64,000 bases of DNA from Gavia stellata (GCF_030936135.1 NW_026777121.1:558001-622000); one strand, 5' to 3'. Positions 15,965 through 31,748 are shown, counted from the stretch's first letter. Notes: generated from the letters alone by a model not told the origin. Translations and numbers: made by a program.

Positions 15965-17146
15965 TGCCAATTTTCACAGCTAACCGTGCTTCAGTCCGAT
16001 TCAGTCTCCCGGGCAAGGCAAGGACTTCCACGCCCGGCGCCTGCAAAACGAGGCCGCAGGCAGTCAAGTAGGGCACAAAGGGAAAGAGCCACTCAAAAGG
16101 GCTGAAACCGGGCCTGGTCAGAGAGGAGGGTGCTCAGAGCCAGCGTGAGATGGAGAAGACTGGCACACTGTGGCTAGAACGAGGATAGGGAAAAAATGAT
16201 GGGACATGCAGACAACTTTGGGGGTGTGCATTAAGGCACACAAGCTGCCGACTAGGGCCTGGCGTAAGCCTTAGCTCACTGAACGGCCTGTGCGAAACTC
16301 CTGAGCATGACAAGAGAAATTGCTGACCGTAGCGAACAGACTGAGCAGCTGACAGGAGTTACAGTGCCATGAGGAAGAGCCAGATTTCACGGGTAGTTGA
16401 GGGGGATTGATGGGAGAGGTGGCCCCACTTCACAGATAACTGAAGGGAGAGTTGGGCTCATTTTGGGGAGAGCAATCTGGCAGGGCCAGCAGTACCCAGG
16501 AAACCCCATCAGTAATGCCGTGGAAGTCCAAGGTGACCTAGCTAAGAGCACCTGCAACACCAAATCCGTTCACAGATGTAGCAAACCTGGGAGCAAGGGG
16601 GGAAAAAGAAGCAAGGGGCTAGGTCCCTTGTTTGGGAGGAGACAAGGGCAGAGAAAGAGGCGTTGAGGAAGATGAGGGGGATGTATAAGCACGGAAAATG
16701 GCGGGAAGGGGGTGGGGGTGGGGAATCAAGGAGCTAGGCGCACATAAGCCAACTTGTTTGCTTCTTTGACTCAGCCCAGCGCCTAATCCCCACAGTCCGC
16801 CCTACCTTCTTTCTGAGAGCGCTCCCAAATCCTTTTCTGTGTGGCCTCACTCTGTACCTAGTGGGGGGGTGGGGGGTGGGTCCAGGGGCCTGGCTGCTAG
16901 CAATGGCAGAAGGGAACTCTGGTCACAGGGACACAGCGGTTGGAGACACCAAGTGTCTAGGGCCAGCTACTGGTGGGAGCACTGGCTGCGCGGGCAAGTT
17001 GCTCTTGAGCTTGAAGCTGGACTAGTTCATGAGCAAGAGGAGATACAGAGCTGGAAAGACCCAAGGTCTGTGCCAACCACTGGGTAAGTAGTTTGACATC
17101 CAGCCACGGATTTTAGTTGAACTTACTTCCCTTGCTAATATTTAAG
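15965..17146. other. Downstream flank of acrosin copy 2
   Basis: Counterpart of 10280-11461, with only a few substitutions and no gene. Confidence 0.7.
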
Positions 17147-17503
17147 GCACTGGGAGAAGGCTGGGATGTGCCACTGCTTTCTAGCAGCCTCCAGCTCGAC
17201 ATTCCTTGTGCCTAAGGCGTGCCAGGGCACTCGCACCCTCCCTAGGGCTGCTTTCCCCTTTCCATTATGAAGCAGGAGGCAGGGAACTGCTGGGCTGCTG
17301 CAGCACATGGCTCCGCTCCCTCTGACCCCTCTCTCCCTCTGCCTTCCCGGCACATCACCATGTGGCACGTGGTGATCGGGGCCACCCGGTTGCCTCAGCT
17401 GGGCCCTGAGGCCCAAGTGTGCAATATCAAGCAGCTACTGGTTCACGAGCACTACAGTAACATCACGCAGAGGAACGACATCGCCCTGCTGGAACCGGAC
17501 CGG
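17147..17503 (+). pseudogene. Acrosin intron-2/exon-3 fragment, unit 2
   Basis: Counterpart of 11462-11818 with the same lost acceptor (exon part from 17350) and the same abrupt end. Two substitutions were noted against the unit-1 fragment. Confidence 0.88.
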
Positions 17504-17682
17504 CCAATGCCCTCTAGCCTCCAGGGACCTAGCCCCGCTCAGCAAACGCAACGCACGGGACTGGCTCCTGCTTTCCTCCCGTGACTGCCCTGCACTCCAG
17601 CATGGGAGCAAGGCTCCACCATACAGCTCTAGAAGGTAGACTGAGGAGATGAGGCTGATACAGGATTTACCAAAGCCATGGA

Positions 17683-18277
17683 TGTCGTGGTTTAACCCCA
17701 GCTGGCAACTAAGCACCACCCAGCCACTCGCTCACTCCCCCCGGGTGGGATGGGGGAGAGAATTGGAAGGGTAAAAGTGAGAAAACTCGCAGCTTGAGAT
17801 AAAGACAGTTCAATAGGTGAAGCAAAAGCTGCGCAGGCAAGCAAAGCAAAACAAGGAATTCGTTCACTACTTCCCACCGGCAGGCAGGTGTTCAGCCATC
17901 TCCAGGAAAGCAGGGCTCCATCACGCGTAACGGCTACTTGGGAAGACAAATGCCATCACCCCGCACGTCCCCCCCTTCCTTCTTCTTCCCCCAGCTTTCT
18001 ATGCTGAGCATGACGTCATATGGTATGGAATATCCCTTTGGTCAGTTGGGGTCAGCTGTCCCAGCTGTGTCGCCTCCCAACTTTTTGTGCACCCCCAGCC
18101 TACTCGCTGGTGGGGCGGTGTGAGAAGCAGAAAAGCCCTTGACTCTGTGTAAGCACTGCTTAGCAGTACCTAAAACATCCCTGCTTTATCAACACTGTTT
18201 CCAGCACAAATCCAAAACACAGCCCCATACTAGCTACTAAGAAGAAAACTAACGCTACCCCAGCCAAAACCAGCACA
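17683..18277. mobile_element. Solo LTR with ATGGA target duplication, unit 2
   Basis: The same insertion as 11998-12592, with ATGGA at 17678-17682 and 18278-18282. Confidence 0.9.
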
Positions 18278-18967
18278 ATGGAGAATGGCGTGTGGTGCTG
18301 AGAGCGGGAGCATCCTTCTCTGGCTAGAGCCTAAAATTGCGTGTCCTTGGCCACGCGTACCAGGGGCCACAACTGCCCTTGTCGGTGTTGGCCCAGAACA
18401 GCAACGTAACTCATAGACAGCAAGGACAGGAAGCCTGCCAGAGGCTGTTGCTGTGGCTGACGTAGCCAGGATGGCCTGTGCTGCGTCTGCGTTTCACGGG
18501 GCTTTGTGCCGGAAGGCTGACACTGCTTGGGTATGCCTGCCTTAGTTGGCTTGCACATCACTGCTTGCCTGCCACGGCTATAACCAGATTGGCTCTTCAA
18601 TGCCCAGACATGTGCCTACTGCCTGGAGCAGTTCTGTTCTCTGGCGTATGCTTTTTGGGAAGGAGCTGCTGGCAAACGGCTGCAGGGAGCAGGGTGGCAG
18701 TGAACTTCCCAAAGAGGCTATGATGCCCCACTTGGTTTTTTCCTGCCAGCTGTTAGCAGGCAGTGCTCGGAGGCAGGCGCTGCTGCCTGCCACGGGGCCT
18801 GCACGCCTTCATCCCACAAGCACAGCATTCAGTGCTGGGTGGGGGGGGAGCGACTGTCGGGGGCGTCCGATGCCAGCTTCTGCCTCCCCTCCTGCTTGGA
18901 ACCCCCCCATGTTGCCCCCCCTGCCCCGAGAGGCCACCACGCCCAGCACCCGGAACCAGCGACTCTG
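18278..18967. other. 5' flank of acrosin copy 3
   Basis: Counterpart of 12593-13282, no gene. The CRE-like TGACATCA is at 18968-18975. Confidence 0.55.
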
Positions 18968-18969
18968 TG

Positions 18970-21584
<2,615 letters not shown>

Positions 21585-21589
<5 letters not shown>

Positions 21590-21775
21590 TGGTAACTTTG
21601 CAACAACAGTTACGGTATATTGCCTGTAATTGCAGTAGTACCTCTTTCCATGCATGTACATCACTGGAAATGGGTTCAGTTCACCACAAAGCTGAAAAAG
21701 AGCTCAAATATAGCTGATGACTGTATTTTTGCACACGTGTAACAAACAGACTCTGGGAAAAACCTGTAACTGTGG
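21585..21775 (+). repeat. 191-bp templated copy of downstream intron
   Basis: Matches 23525-23715 with about six mismatches by eye. It lies directly at the right edge of the acrosin array, sharing ACCAC with it, and is followed by 11 unplaced bases and then the second intron-tail copy. Confidence 0.9.
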
Positions 21776-21786
21776 CTCTGTGGTTG

Positions 21787-21859
21787 AAATGAAATTGGGC
21801 TGAACTTTTACATAAATAAGGAGACATAGTCTTGTTGCTACATTCTGTCTCTTCTTTTC
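21787..21859 (+). repeat. 73-bp intron-tail duplication, right copy
   Basis: Identical to 7519-7591. Here it is followed by AAAG and the host exon, so this copy still serves as the natural acceptor region. Confidence 0.9.
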
Positions 21860-21863
21860 AAAG

Positions 21864-21993
21864 ACCTCGTCGACGTTCCTTAATTGCTGAATACCATCTT
21901 GCTAACCTGACTGAAAGTAGTGTAGCCGTTGGTGCTGATGAGCTTGGCCAGCTCTTCAGTCTGAATCCAGGACTCGTTGTAGGACTTTGGGAG
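21864..21993 (+). CDS. Exon of unidentified host gene (exon c)
   Basis: A 130-bp exon with acceptor CTTTTCAAAG and donor GTAAGA. Joined to the GG end of exon b it makes a glycine codon and stays open to the donor. It encodes about 43 residues starting PRRRSLIAEYHLANL and ending LNPGLVVGLWE, ending in phase 0. Phase agreement across the 15-kb intron suggests the gene survived insertion of the acrosin array. Product not recognised. Confidence 0.65.
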
Positions 21994-23958
21994 GTAAGAT
22001 AACATTTTGTTTCAATACTTTATTATGACTTGAAGAAACAGATTCTTTTGCCTTGTAGTTTGGGATTTTGAGAGTTTTTTAGGGTTTGGGGTTTGGTTTT
22101 TTTCATCTTCCTTTTTTTCTCTGAGTTTTGAAAGATCTTGTCTAAACTAACAACAAGGAAATACAGGTAGGGACAGCTAGTTGATGATTTATTGTATTCT
22201 AAAGAGCTGTCGCAGGAGTATCTGTACTTTTGAAACAGAAAAATCCACCTCTAATTCAAAGAACCGTTATGTGTCATAGTGTATTAGATACTGTACTCGT
22301 CTTACTTCTGTGTTCAACTGTATTTATTTTGCAGTCTTCACATGCCAGAGTTTGACATCCTAAAGATATTTTAAATTGAATGGTTTGAGGAGAGACGTGT
22401 TTCTTCCCCTGACTCATGCCTTGCCCTGTCCCCATCACTCAAAGTGATGAATTCCCACAAGGCAACTTTGCTAGTGGTTTCCTTTAATCTACATCACCGG
22501 GTAGTCGTATCCTGCTCCCGCAGTAGGAATGCTGTAAATTGAGCCCTTTTGGGGATACTCAATTCTTGGTATTCAGTGTCTAAGTTAAGGGGTTAGTCTC
22601 TGCAGGCTGTGTGTAGAGATGAATGTCTTCAGAGAGCAATGCAGAACAACTGAAGTAGACTTCTACTCTAAAGGAATCTGCGTCATTGCACTGGATACCC
22701 AGAGCCCTAGGTGTCTGCCTGAAGTCGCATACGGTTGGATGCTATGGAAGCCTGCCTCGGGTGCTCTGCTCTTGGACTGAATTCGGAGGTGGCAGCTCTT
22801 TCTTCCTCTCCCAGCCACGTTATTGACATAGACTTGTATTATTTGGCCCTGGCAAGGAACTACCCTCAGGGAACCTGTGAACAGTTGCTGTGAGCTGTGT
22901 CTCGTTTCCATTGGGAAACTCTTGCTACCTCAAATGTGCACAATCAGCAGAGGAGTTGTTTAAAACCACAGAAGGGATATTTGTTTCACTCTTCCTTAAA
23001 GGTGTCCATTTCCTAGAAAACTGGAGCCTGGCTGACCTGCGTGAGCCTATTATGGGTTGCCTCAATCTCTGAAAAGCTCTGATCAGTGAAGAGCCGTTTC
23101 TTTCGTATCTTCAAAAGTTTAGTAGAATGGTGTCCCTGCGTTGGTGTCCCTATGGTCATGCTAGCATGTTACCCCTTCCCATGCTTGGAAAGAGAACTCT
23201 TTCAGCATCTGGAAATGGTTCCGCCATCATGAAGTTCCACAAAGTTGTTAAGCACTGAGTGCCTCACTCCAGTATATTTTTCCTGCTTACTTTTCTGAAC
23301 AGCTGTTCTTATTCTCTCTGTGGGCAGAGTAACATTAGACAGTTAACTGTAGACGGGTGTAATAATGTTAAAAATTTTTGAATGTCCTTCTGAGGTAGAG
23401 CAGTCTCAGACTTCATTAATCTGCTACCAGCTTTCCTTTTAGGTGTCATTTCTTTGATTCTCTTGATGTACAGTAGTTAAATACAGGTTGTCTAAATCAC
23501 TTGAGAACAGTCTCACCGTAGCGAACCACTGGTAACGTTGCAACAACAGTTACGGTATATTGGCTGTAATTGCAGTAGTACCTCTTTCCATGCATGTACA
23601 TCCCTGGAAATGTGTTCAGTTCACCACAAAGCTGAAAAAGAGCTCAAATACAGCTGATGACTGTATTTTTGCACACGTGTAACAAACAGACTGTGGGAAA
23701 AACCTGTAACTGTGGTTTCTAAAGACTTTGTTGGAAGATCTTGGCTTCAGCGTGTTCACCACTTTCCTGAGCTTTCTAGAAAGAAATCTGGCCTGTGTTG
23801 AGTTAAAACATTTTAGTATAAGATGGGCAGATGACTGGAGCCATGTGAATTTGGCACTTCTTTGGGCAGTCAAGCTTTTCAGTTGGGTGCCAAATGTTCT
23901 CCGCTTCAAATAAAGTGGACATTGCTGCAAGCTGGCATTGGGCTGCTTTTGGCTGCAG
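21994..23958. other. Intron with source of the 191-bp copy
   Basis: Non-coding. The segment 23525-23715 is the likely source of the copy at the array edge. No other element recognised. Confidence 0.45.
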
Positions 23959-24125
23959 GATAATCTTTTGCCAATTGTGTGTCAGAAGTTTCTCTCAAAA
24001 ATTGTACATACTGAAAATCGAAACCTTCACGATGGGCAGCTGTTCTGCATTCAGAGAGTATCAGCTTCTGCTGGCCGGTGGCTTACTGTTTGCCAAAGCT
24101 GTTTCATACAGAAAGAATCCAGTTG
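23959..24125 (+). CDS. Possible further exon of the host gene (exon d)
   Basis: Follows GGCTGCAG and is open in phase 0, as exon c requires. It encodes about 55 residues with Cys-rich and basic segments (LLPIVCQKFLSKIV, RWLTVCQSCF). The proposed donor (GTGTTT) is weak, so the 3' end is uncertain and the whole call is tentative. No family recognised. Confidence 0.35.
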
Positions 24126-25880
24126 GTGTTTTTTACAGGGTCTGATGATTTCTGTGACCGTAACCTTCCCCAAGCACAAACACTCGGTATGCTGTGGGGG
24201 TATCCTGTGAATGGCTCTTGAAGCAGGTCTCAGGAGCTACTAGCCTTTTCTTTGAAGCCCTTACACAGCTCTCTTCTGCCTTCTCTTCCTGACCTTAAAC
24301 AACAAGTCCATTCACCCTGTGATTAATCCTTCTTCAGAGACCATGTTTTCCAAAAGCCTCATCCTTCTTAGTCGTATTCTCCAGGTGCCTCTGATAGGCA
24401 TGTATCTCTTTGGAACGGTGATCCTCAGAAACGGACACTGTGTCAGCAGAGACCCCAGCCCAGGCATGACTCTGGGAGCAGTATTCCATCAGCCCTCAGT
24501 GATTTGATCGAGACTAACCTCCGTTAGCCTGCTTATGGAACACCAGGTGCGAGGGTGTGGAGGCTTTCTGGAGTCCACATCCAGGTACCTGCCCTTGACA
24601 AGCTGTTCCGCTGTCAGAGAAGGAAACTGATTTGTTGCTCTTTTTGCACAGCCCCCTCTTTGTTGTCATTTTTTGTTGTGGTTGCCTGAATACACCCAAA
24701 CTATTGGATCATTTCTTTTTCAAGTATTTTTTTTGGGTGGGAATGGAAATTTAACTCACGAGTTGAAATAACATGATTTCATTTTCCAATGAAATTAATG
24801 ACTTTTCAATTTGTTTTCATTTTTCTTTGCTCCTCCTCCCGCTTCTTATCAATTCTTCACCATCCTGCCGTGACAAACCGTGTTGCTCTGGGGACACGGT
24901 TGAACCCTGCGGGGCCAGTGGGGCTGGTGCACATTCTTGGACCACAGACGCACTTTCCTTTTCAGAAACCGGACGGAGTGCGTTCAGCACGAGCGTTTGT
25001 TTTCGTGATTCCTGCAGCTTTTATTGTGCCTGTTCTCGTCTGTGTTTAGTGAGGGCCAGTTATCAAAGTGGGGTCCCTCTCCCTTTGTGGTGGTCAGGCA
25101 AGAAACAAATGCCTGACGTCAGAGACAGTCATTCATAAGTCAGATGAGCTCAGAGTCGAGTGCCCAGCCTCCCTGCTGTCTTCATAAGGCACCTCCAGCA
25201 GTCAGGAGGAGGGGAGAGAGGCGGGTGGTGCAGTTTGTGTCTTCCTGCTGCGATGCTGATGCCCTAAACCCCTCCGCCACGGAGCCAGACCTGCATCTCT
25301 CTCTCTCAGGAGGCTGCAAGTTTGAACCAGCCCCACCCAGCTCTTCCAGGTCCAATAGGTTCCATTTTAGCAAGATGCAGCCCAAGTTATGGTTGCGCCC
25401 TCAAAAGAAGAGAATACCCATGATTTCCACTTTGTTGTTCAGGCTTTCCCAGTTTGGCAGAAGCCCTTCTGGTCACCCTTCCCTGCCAACCCATGCCTGG
25501 AGTAACTACTGGACAAACTGCCATGAAGTCACCCTGTTAAATTGGGCCCTGAGGAAAGGCCCTGCTCTTTGCGGCAACCCCTCGGACAGCCGGGGTTTGC
25601 TCCCGGGTTTTCCTCAGGGCTGTTCTATGCTCGGCACTGCCAAAGGGCACGTCTGCACTGGGAAAGATCAAAACCTGGGAAATACCAGAATGTGAGAGCT
25701 TTCCAGAGCTGTTTCTGGAAGAACTGAATTATGCACGTTATGCACGAAGCTGAAGCAAACCCATCAGTGGGAATTTCGAGGAGTATTTTCCCTGTGTCAG
25801 TGCTCAAGGACTCAGAGTAGTTGCTGAAACAGTGAAATGCTGAACTTTGCTATTGGGCTTGTAATGGGCAGACCTCAAAG
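24126..25880. other. Non-coding stretch
   Basis: No exon could be supported. Short open frames near 24.8-25.7 kb have no recognisable content and no clear splice sites. Confidence 0.35.
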
Positions 25881-25899
25881 TCCTCAAAGGGACTCAGGC

Positions 25900-26560
25900 G
25901 AGGGGCCGTTAGGGCCGGGCAGGCCTTGCCTGCCCTACCCTGTCAGGCTTTGCCCCCGGGGCCAGTCCCTGGGGCAGGCTCTGCCTTGGGTGCCGCTTTC
26001 TGCCCCCTCTCCCTGCTGCCGCCATTGCTGCCGGCGGGCGCTGCCTGGCTGAGGGCGCTGGCGGGCTGCTCTCTCCTCTGGCCGGGGCTGTCGGCGCCCC
26101 CCTTCTTCCCGCGGAGCTCCCTCCCCTCCCCTCCCCTCCCCTCCCCTCCCCTCTCCTCTCCCCAGCAGCGGGAGCACGCGCGGCTTCGGGCAGCTTCGGG
26201 CCGTGAGGGCCGGCGCAGGCGAGGGGGGGCGTTAAGGGCAATGGCCGCCGCCGCGGGGCGCTTGTGTGGAGCTGCCGGTGGGCCGGGGCGGCGGGAGCGG
26301 CACTGCCGTGAGGAGGAGGAAGGAGGCGTTTTCGGGGAGGACGGCCTGGGGAGCGGAGACCTTGTCCCGGAGTGTTGGCGAGGGGAGAAAGGCGCTTTCC
26401 TCCAGGGAGCAGGCGGTGGGCAGCCCGCCGAGAGGGGCGGAGCCTGTGCCCGGTCCTGCCGTGAGGGCCGGCGCTCCAACAGGCACCAAGTGTGCTCCAG
26501 GCTCTGGAACATGGGTGTGGGCAGCCTGAGGTCCCAGCAGTTCAGAGGCTGAGCACTGGA
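25900..26560 (+). promoter_or_regulatory. CpG-rich promoter-like island
   Basis: Strongly GC- and CpG-rich compared with its surroundings, including a (CCCCT)n pyrimidine run at about 26120-26162. A GCC-repeat start context (GGCAATGGCCGCCGCC) lies at 26241, with a frame open to 26552. This is the usual look of a housekeeping promoter with a first exon. No donor could be fixed and the encoded residues (MAAAAGRLCGAAGG) are compositional, so I call the island, not a gene. Confidence 0.5.
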
Positions 26561-28950
26561 GTCGGAGGCTGGGGAGGGAGCTGGTGCTGCCTGTTTCCAC
26601 CTCACCAGAGATGATTCCGGAGCCCTGTCCCCCCTTGGCATTTGGAAACGAACCGAGTTGGTTATGGCTTTAGTACTGACCCAAGGGGCAGGTTAAGACG
26701 CAAGCACCTTCAGAACCTTTCCTTCACCCGGAATTATTTGTGTGGAATAAATGAAGCCTTGGCCCATTGCACTGAGCTACAGCTGGGGGGCTGGGGGGGG
26801 CAGAAACCAGCCAAGGGCATTGTGCTCAGGGAGCTCCCGTCATCCTGTGCTGGACATGGGGAGGAGGGGTCTGGCTTGAGAAATACCCATGGCCATGTAC
26901 ATCACCGCCAAGCCAAGCAGGAGCTGCCGGAGCAGGCTTAATTCTAGCAGTGCCCAGCTTTGTGAAGCTTGACTGAAAAGGTGGTGTGGAGTCATCTCTT
27001 CAGAGCAGTGTCATGAGCGTGTCTTTGCTGGTGGTGTGGGTGCCAGTTGCCCTTCCATCCCTGCTGCTCACAGGGGGAGGAGGGGACTCGCTTTCAGAGA
27101 GGCCCCGCTGCCCTCACGCTTGAGAAAGTCTTGTAGGGTCTAGTTTCAAGTGCGCTGGCTTGCACATTGTTTTCCCTGCTAAGTGCAGAATTTGCTGCGT
27201 TCTGGTGTTTGGCAACCCAGAAGTGAGTCGCTCTGTGTTATTGTTCTTCTGTATCACAGTGTAGTAATGCCGCTCGTCTCTTGCAGGATCTTCTGACAAG
27301 CTTGAAGCTACGGTGAGGAGACTAGAGCAGACTGGTCACCAAGTCGGCTTCTCTGCCATACAGGGCAGGGATCCGCTCTTAGATGTCTTTGAAGCTTGAT
27401 GGTAAGAAACACAAGTTGCAAAGAAAGAGTATTCTGGAGGTGAGAAGTTGAATGGAAGCAAAACCTGGTAGAAAGGAATGCCTTGTTTAGCTGACACCTA
27501 GTCCAGATTTCACAAGCTAGTGTAGCGGTAGCTCATGTTCCCACTCATGCTTAGTGATGGTGCGGGATGCTTTGACCCGACTGAAAGCCACATGTAGCCT
27601 GTTCTGCCTTCTCCTAGCTTTTCCTGTATGCGTATCCTCCAAGTACCGGTACCTGACAGCTCCTCTCGGTCTGTCTGACAGGTCCGCTTGCACCCAGCCA
27701 CACAAAATGGGAACGTTTAGCAGCAGCACCTCAGATTATCCTAGAATAGCCTTTGCTTTGAAATGCATTACTTCTTGCTAGAAAGTGGGAAAAGGCCAAG
27801 GCCAAACCACCTTCCACTTGACGTATTTCATAAAAATTCATCTCTGTTCTTAGATCAGCCTGTTCTGTCCAAGGCTTATTGCATTCCTGAAGGGCAATCT
27901 CCTTGGTTCCTTCCTCTCTGCCTTCCCAAGGGGAATTCACTTAGTAGGGTGGAGGGATTCCCGTTTCTGCTTGGGAAAGACGGTGTCATAGCTGGCACTT
28001 GTGGTAGCATCTTGCATTTGGGAAAAGCAAGCGAGGAACACTTGTTCCCTGTGGGGAGGCCAGTAGCAAGGTTTCTAGTTGTTGTGGACCCTTGCAGAGT
28101 AATATCGCTCCTGAGCCATCCTGAGATAGCTGTCGTGGGTCAACATGCTTTCCCTTTGCTCTATGTGGTTCTCTGTGCTTGAAGCGTAGTCCTGCCTGCA
28201 GTTATATTTAAATGGGAATGTTTTTATGGATGCTATTTCTGTAAAAGTACTGATAGTTTATAAGTCTGTAAATACTGATACCTGTATGTAGATTTCTATT
28301 ATTTAGCTATAAAGACTTTTCTATTTAGCCCGAAGGGGGATGTCTCTGTATCAGATACCGCCCAAGAGTCTGACCAGTTCATTGAGTTACTGGGTGCCCT
28401 CCCCAACAGGGTGAAAGCAAGTTTAGCTGAATGTGGTTTCTTCTTCCTCCCCAGGGAGAGAAAGGTGGGGGGAGGAACTTGAGCTGAACATGCCCAGCTT
28501 TCCCCAGGAGGAACTCTCCTGTGTCTTCTCATGTGCCTGCCAGCCCTGTGCTTTCTGGAACTGTTTTACTTGCCCCTGTGTGGCCTCAGATGGCTTCAGA
28601 TGGGAAGACCTAGCCTTTAAACTCTGCCTTCGTTTCTGTTGCCTGTCTGCAATGGCTTTAGTGTGCCCTAGGCTTGCTGTGCTTTGGTTCTCTAGAAGCG
28701 ATGGAAGGCAAGGGTTGCTGTCTTCAGCAGCTCCCCGGGTGTCCTAGGAGCAAGTATAGTGCTCTGCAAACGCTTTTGTAGAGCTCTTAACATGAGCAGT
28801 TGCTGGTGATGAATTTGGGGAATACTGGAGTGACATGAGAGATGGCTGGGGATTCGTAGACTGGGGTAGGTCAGGGGGGTCTGCCCGCTGCCATGTGGTC
28901 TGATTTCCTGCTCAGAGCAGGTCCAGTCAGATCATGTTGCTCCATGCTGC
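26561..28950. other. Non-coding stretch with one possible small exon
   Basis: No gene could be fixed. One candidate exon is 27287-27401 (acceptor CTTGCAG, donor GTAAGA), open from its second codon to a TGA at 27397-27399 and encoding about 36 residues (SSDKLEATVRRLEQTGHQVG at its start). It could be the last coding exon of a transcript from the CpG island, but nothing links them. Confidence 0.3.
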
Positions 28951-28954
28951 CTGC

Positions 28955-29070
28955 AGTCCTGTTTGGGGTATCTCCAAGGAGGGAGATTGAGCATCGTCTC
29001 TGGCAACTTGTTCCAGTGCTTGGGCACCCTCGTGGTGAGCACCTTTCCTTGTCTTGAGTCAGAATCCCAC
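28955..29070 (-). mobile_element. CR1 LINE 3' fragment
   Basis: Read on plus it carries the antisense CR1 signature GGCAACTTGTTCCAGTGCTT and GTGAGCACCTTTCCTT, comparable with the clearer CR1 copy at 63116-63461. Short and degenerate. Confidence 0.65.
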
Positions 29071-29903
29071 CCAGAAACACCCCCACACCCCCCCTGCCCA
29101 CACATCCCTGCCCCGGGTAGCATCTTTTCTAGCTTTTCCCCTGTCCTTTGCCAGTTAAGTTGCCTTCCTGTTGAGCAGTGGCTTGTGTTTCCCTTAGGCT
29201 TCCTTCTGCTTCCAGAAGCCCTTCCTGTTGTCCTTCCTCTCTTCCTAGTTTGTCTCCAGCTAAGCTGTGGCTTTCCACAGTCCATCCCTGCATGCTTGCG
29301 CAGTGTCTCTCTGTTCGTCCTGGGTATCCCATCTCTGCCTGCGCCTTGGGTGTTCTTCCTTTTTGGTGTTTGAGCTGGGTCAGGAGTTTCCTGTCTGTCA
29401 GTGCTGGCCTTCTGCTACTTGTGACCAACTCTGTGTCTTGGCATGGGCCCTTCTGGTGTCTGGGGAGGTGGGGGCTGTTGTCCTTGAAGTTCAACCCGTT
29501 GCCCTGCTCCCCTTTGCCCTCCAGGCCGGTCTCCTGTTGGCTCCTGCCTAGAAGCTCTTCAGGAAGCAGCAGTCTGCTCTGCTGAAGTCCAGCATTGTGA
29601 TTCTGCTGGTTTGCTCACTTCTCTCTGGTTTTTAAATTCTACAACCGAATGGTGGCTGCAGCCCAGCGTGCCCTTGAACTTTGCATCCTTGATCAGTTTT
29701 TTCCATGTCTGTGGACAAGGAGTCCAGCGGAGGGTGGAGACGGGTGCCCCGTCATTCTGCTTTCACACACGGGGTGTGGGATGATGTTGCTCCATGCTGC
29801 TGTCCCCTGGACACCTCCTCACTGCCCCCGGCACCCTGCCTGCAGAGTCTGAGAAGCCTATGCTGGTGTATGTGGTTGCAGTTCCTCCCTGGGTTAGGCA
29901 GCC
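29071..29903. other. Non-coding, repeat-like stretch
   Basis: Pyrimidine-rich (CTTCCTGTTGTCC type) with no coding signal. It resembles old interspersed repeat sequence but I could not assign a family. Confidence 0.3.
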
Positions 29904-30838
29904 TGTTACAAATCTGTAATATAAAAACTCATCTACACAGTGTATGTAGGTGAGCAGGCACTTCTTTATTGCAGCACTGGATGCACAGGGGATCGCTCCA
30001 CCTAGTGTGCGTGTTTAGTTTCTCTGCTACAGAAGTTGTATACAATCAAAGTAGACATAGTCATCATATTTCCAAGAAACAGTTAACATATTCATATAGT
30101 TTCCGAGAACTCATTAGTATATGCAAATGCTTGTGATGCATGCGCCTTCAGGTACACAGGTGGTCGTCTAAGGTCCTCTGGTGGTCGTCCATATTCTTCC
30201 TCATGGTGTCCTCTAGTTGAACCCCATCTTTGCGCATGCTCAGCTTGGTTGCAAAATTCCATTCTTGGAATCTTCTTAAGTTTTCCTCGGTTTACTGACC
30301 AGGCCTGCAACTTATAATTCTCTTGACAGGCAAATTCTACCTATTCGCAATGCTACATTATTCAACGGTTAGTTTATGATTGAATCACAGCTAAATCATA
30401 CCTGGTTGCCTTCATACAGAATATGTAACTTAATTTTTTAGTAATCGCTCTCTGGATTATACTATTCTATCAATATCCATACTTAAATTAATCAATGGTT
30501 ATTTCTATTAATATTTATTGATTGGCATTCTTGATATTTGAATCAAGATGGGAAAGGTAAGGAATTTTCCAAGCAGCATCACTGGTGCATATCAGGTCAC
30601 ATCGTCACAGGACTCAAAGAAGACTTTTCTATTCGATTCTTCATCGTTCCATCTCATTACTATTAGTTCCTTAGAACAGAATAGCAACTCCCTGGTGAGG
30701 TTCCTATGGTATCTTGTTTCTAACTTAAGAATCCTAACTTATGCATTTGTATTTAATTATTTTATTTATTAATCAAATTTAAACTTTCTATATGATCATA
30801 TTGTGATTATTTTTTTAAAAATCAGAGTATTTACAACA
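29904..30838 (-). mobile_element. 3' LTR, family A, of element D
   Basis: 935 bp with TGTT...AACA ends. It is preceded on the element strand by the polypurine tract AAAGGGGGCAAT (30839-30850). The same family appears at 5248, 40990 and 57236. Confidence 0.85.
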
Positions 30839-30955
30839 ATTGCCCCCTTTGAAAGTTTTGAAAATTATTTCAGTACTTTCATTTTAATCGGTTAAGTAGA
30901 TTATGTGCATCAAGTATAGATGCCAAACGAGTTAATCGATTCATCATCCTCCAAT

Positions 30956-31438
30956 TTATAATATATTCTTGATAAAACAAGACTGATTAAAAATCAATAT
31001 CAGGAGAACAACGATAGGGTGGCATAACTTATTTAGGATGCCTGTAGCAGTAGGTGACCACCCGAAAAGAGTGTCCCACCATTTATGTTCTGCATCCTTT
31101 TCCACCCTCCCTAAAACACGGTGTATTTCTTCCACACTGTGATGAACAGTTATTAAAGTTCCTTGTCCGTTTTCCTTGACCTTTTTCAAAATTTTGATTA
31201 AATCCTGGTGTTGTAGCAATTGTTTCACTAAAGTGAGATTCAATCCAATGGGTGTAGGCAGCAGTTCCTGAATTAATGTATAATTAGATTGCAAGAGCTG
31301 GTGAGGTGTGACTGGAGTCAAATAAGAGAAAAAATCACGTCCCATGATTTCAGTGAAATTACAAACACAAAAATCTGAGTGATTCCTAGGATCTATAACT
31401 ACATCATCTATGGATATAAAATCACAAGCTGTTCTCAA
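30956..31438 (-). pseudogene. Env remnant (transmembrane end) of element D
   Basis: About 160 residues open on the minus strand, with several N-X-S/T sequons, a heptad-like leucine-rich region and a hydrophobic segment of about 15-20 residues near the end. Its place just upstream of the polypurine tract fits the C-terminal half of an envelope protein. Identification rests on position and shape more than on motif. Confidence 0.55.
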
Positions 31439-31748
31439 ACATACACAGCCCTTACCAATATATATATAAGCACTGTTTCAGGGTTTTCGTCAGGGCGAGT
31501 CTCAAAATGACAAACATCTTGTTCAGTATCTAAACAGATATCCTGACCTCTGATTGCATTACCTTCACAGATGAAGCCTTGTTGTTCCCGTACAACAACC
31601 CTTGTTGTTCAAAATCTACAGTTTGTCATTTCTGTCCTATTTTTTGGGCCCATACTTGATGCTCAAATGGATAGAGTATGGTTCCATTGTGATTCAATCC
31701 TAATGCCATAACAGGGTAAGTCGAATATATTGAAGCGTTGTGTATAGT

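Noticed and set aside
25926-26552. 208-codon frame in the CpG island as a gene
   Set aside because: Low-complexity Ala/Gly/Arg/Pro content in high-GC sequence, no conserved motif and no supported donor. Kept only as a promoter-like island.
27287-27401. Small exon joined to the CpG-island transcript
   Set aside because: Splice sites look good, but there is no phase partner and the frame stops just before the donor. Mentioned only within the non-coding entry.
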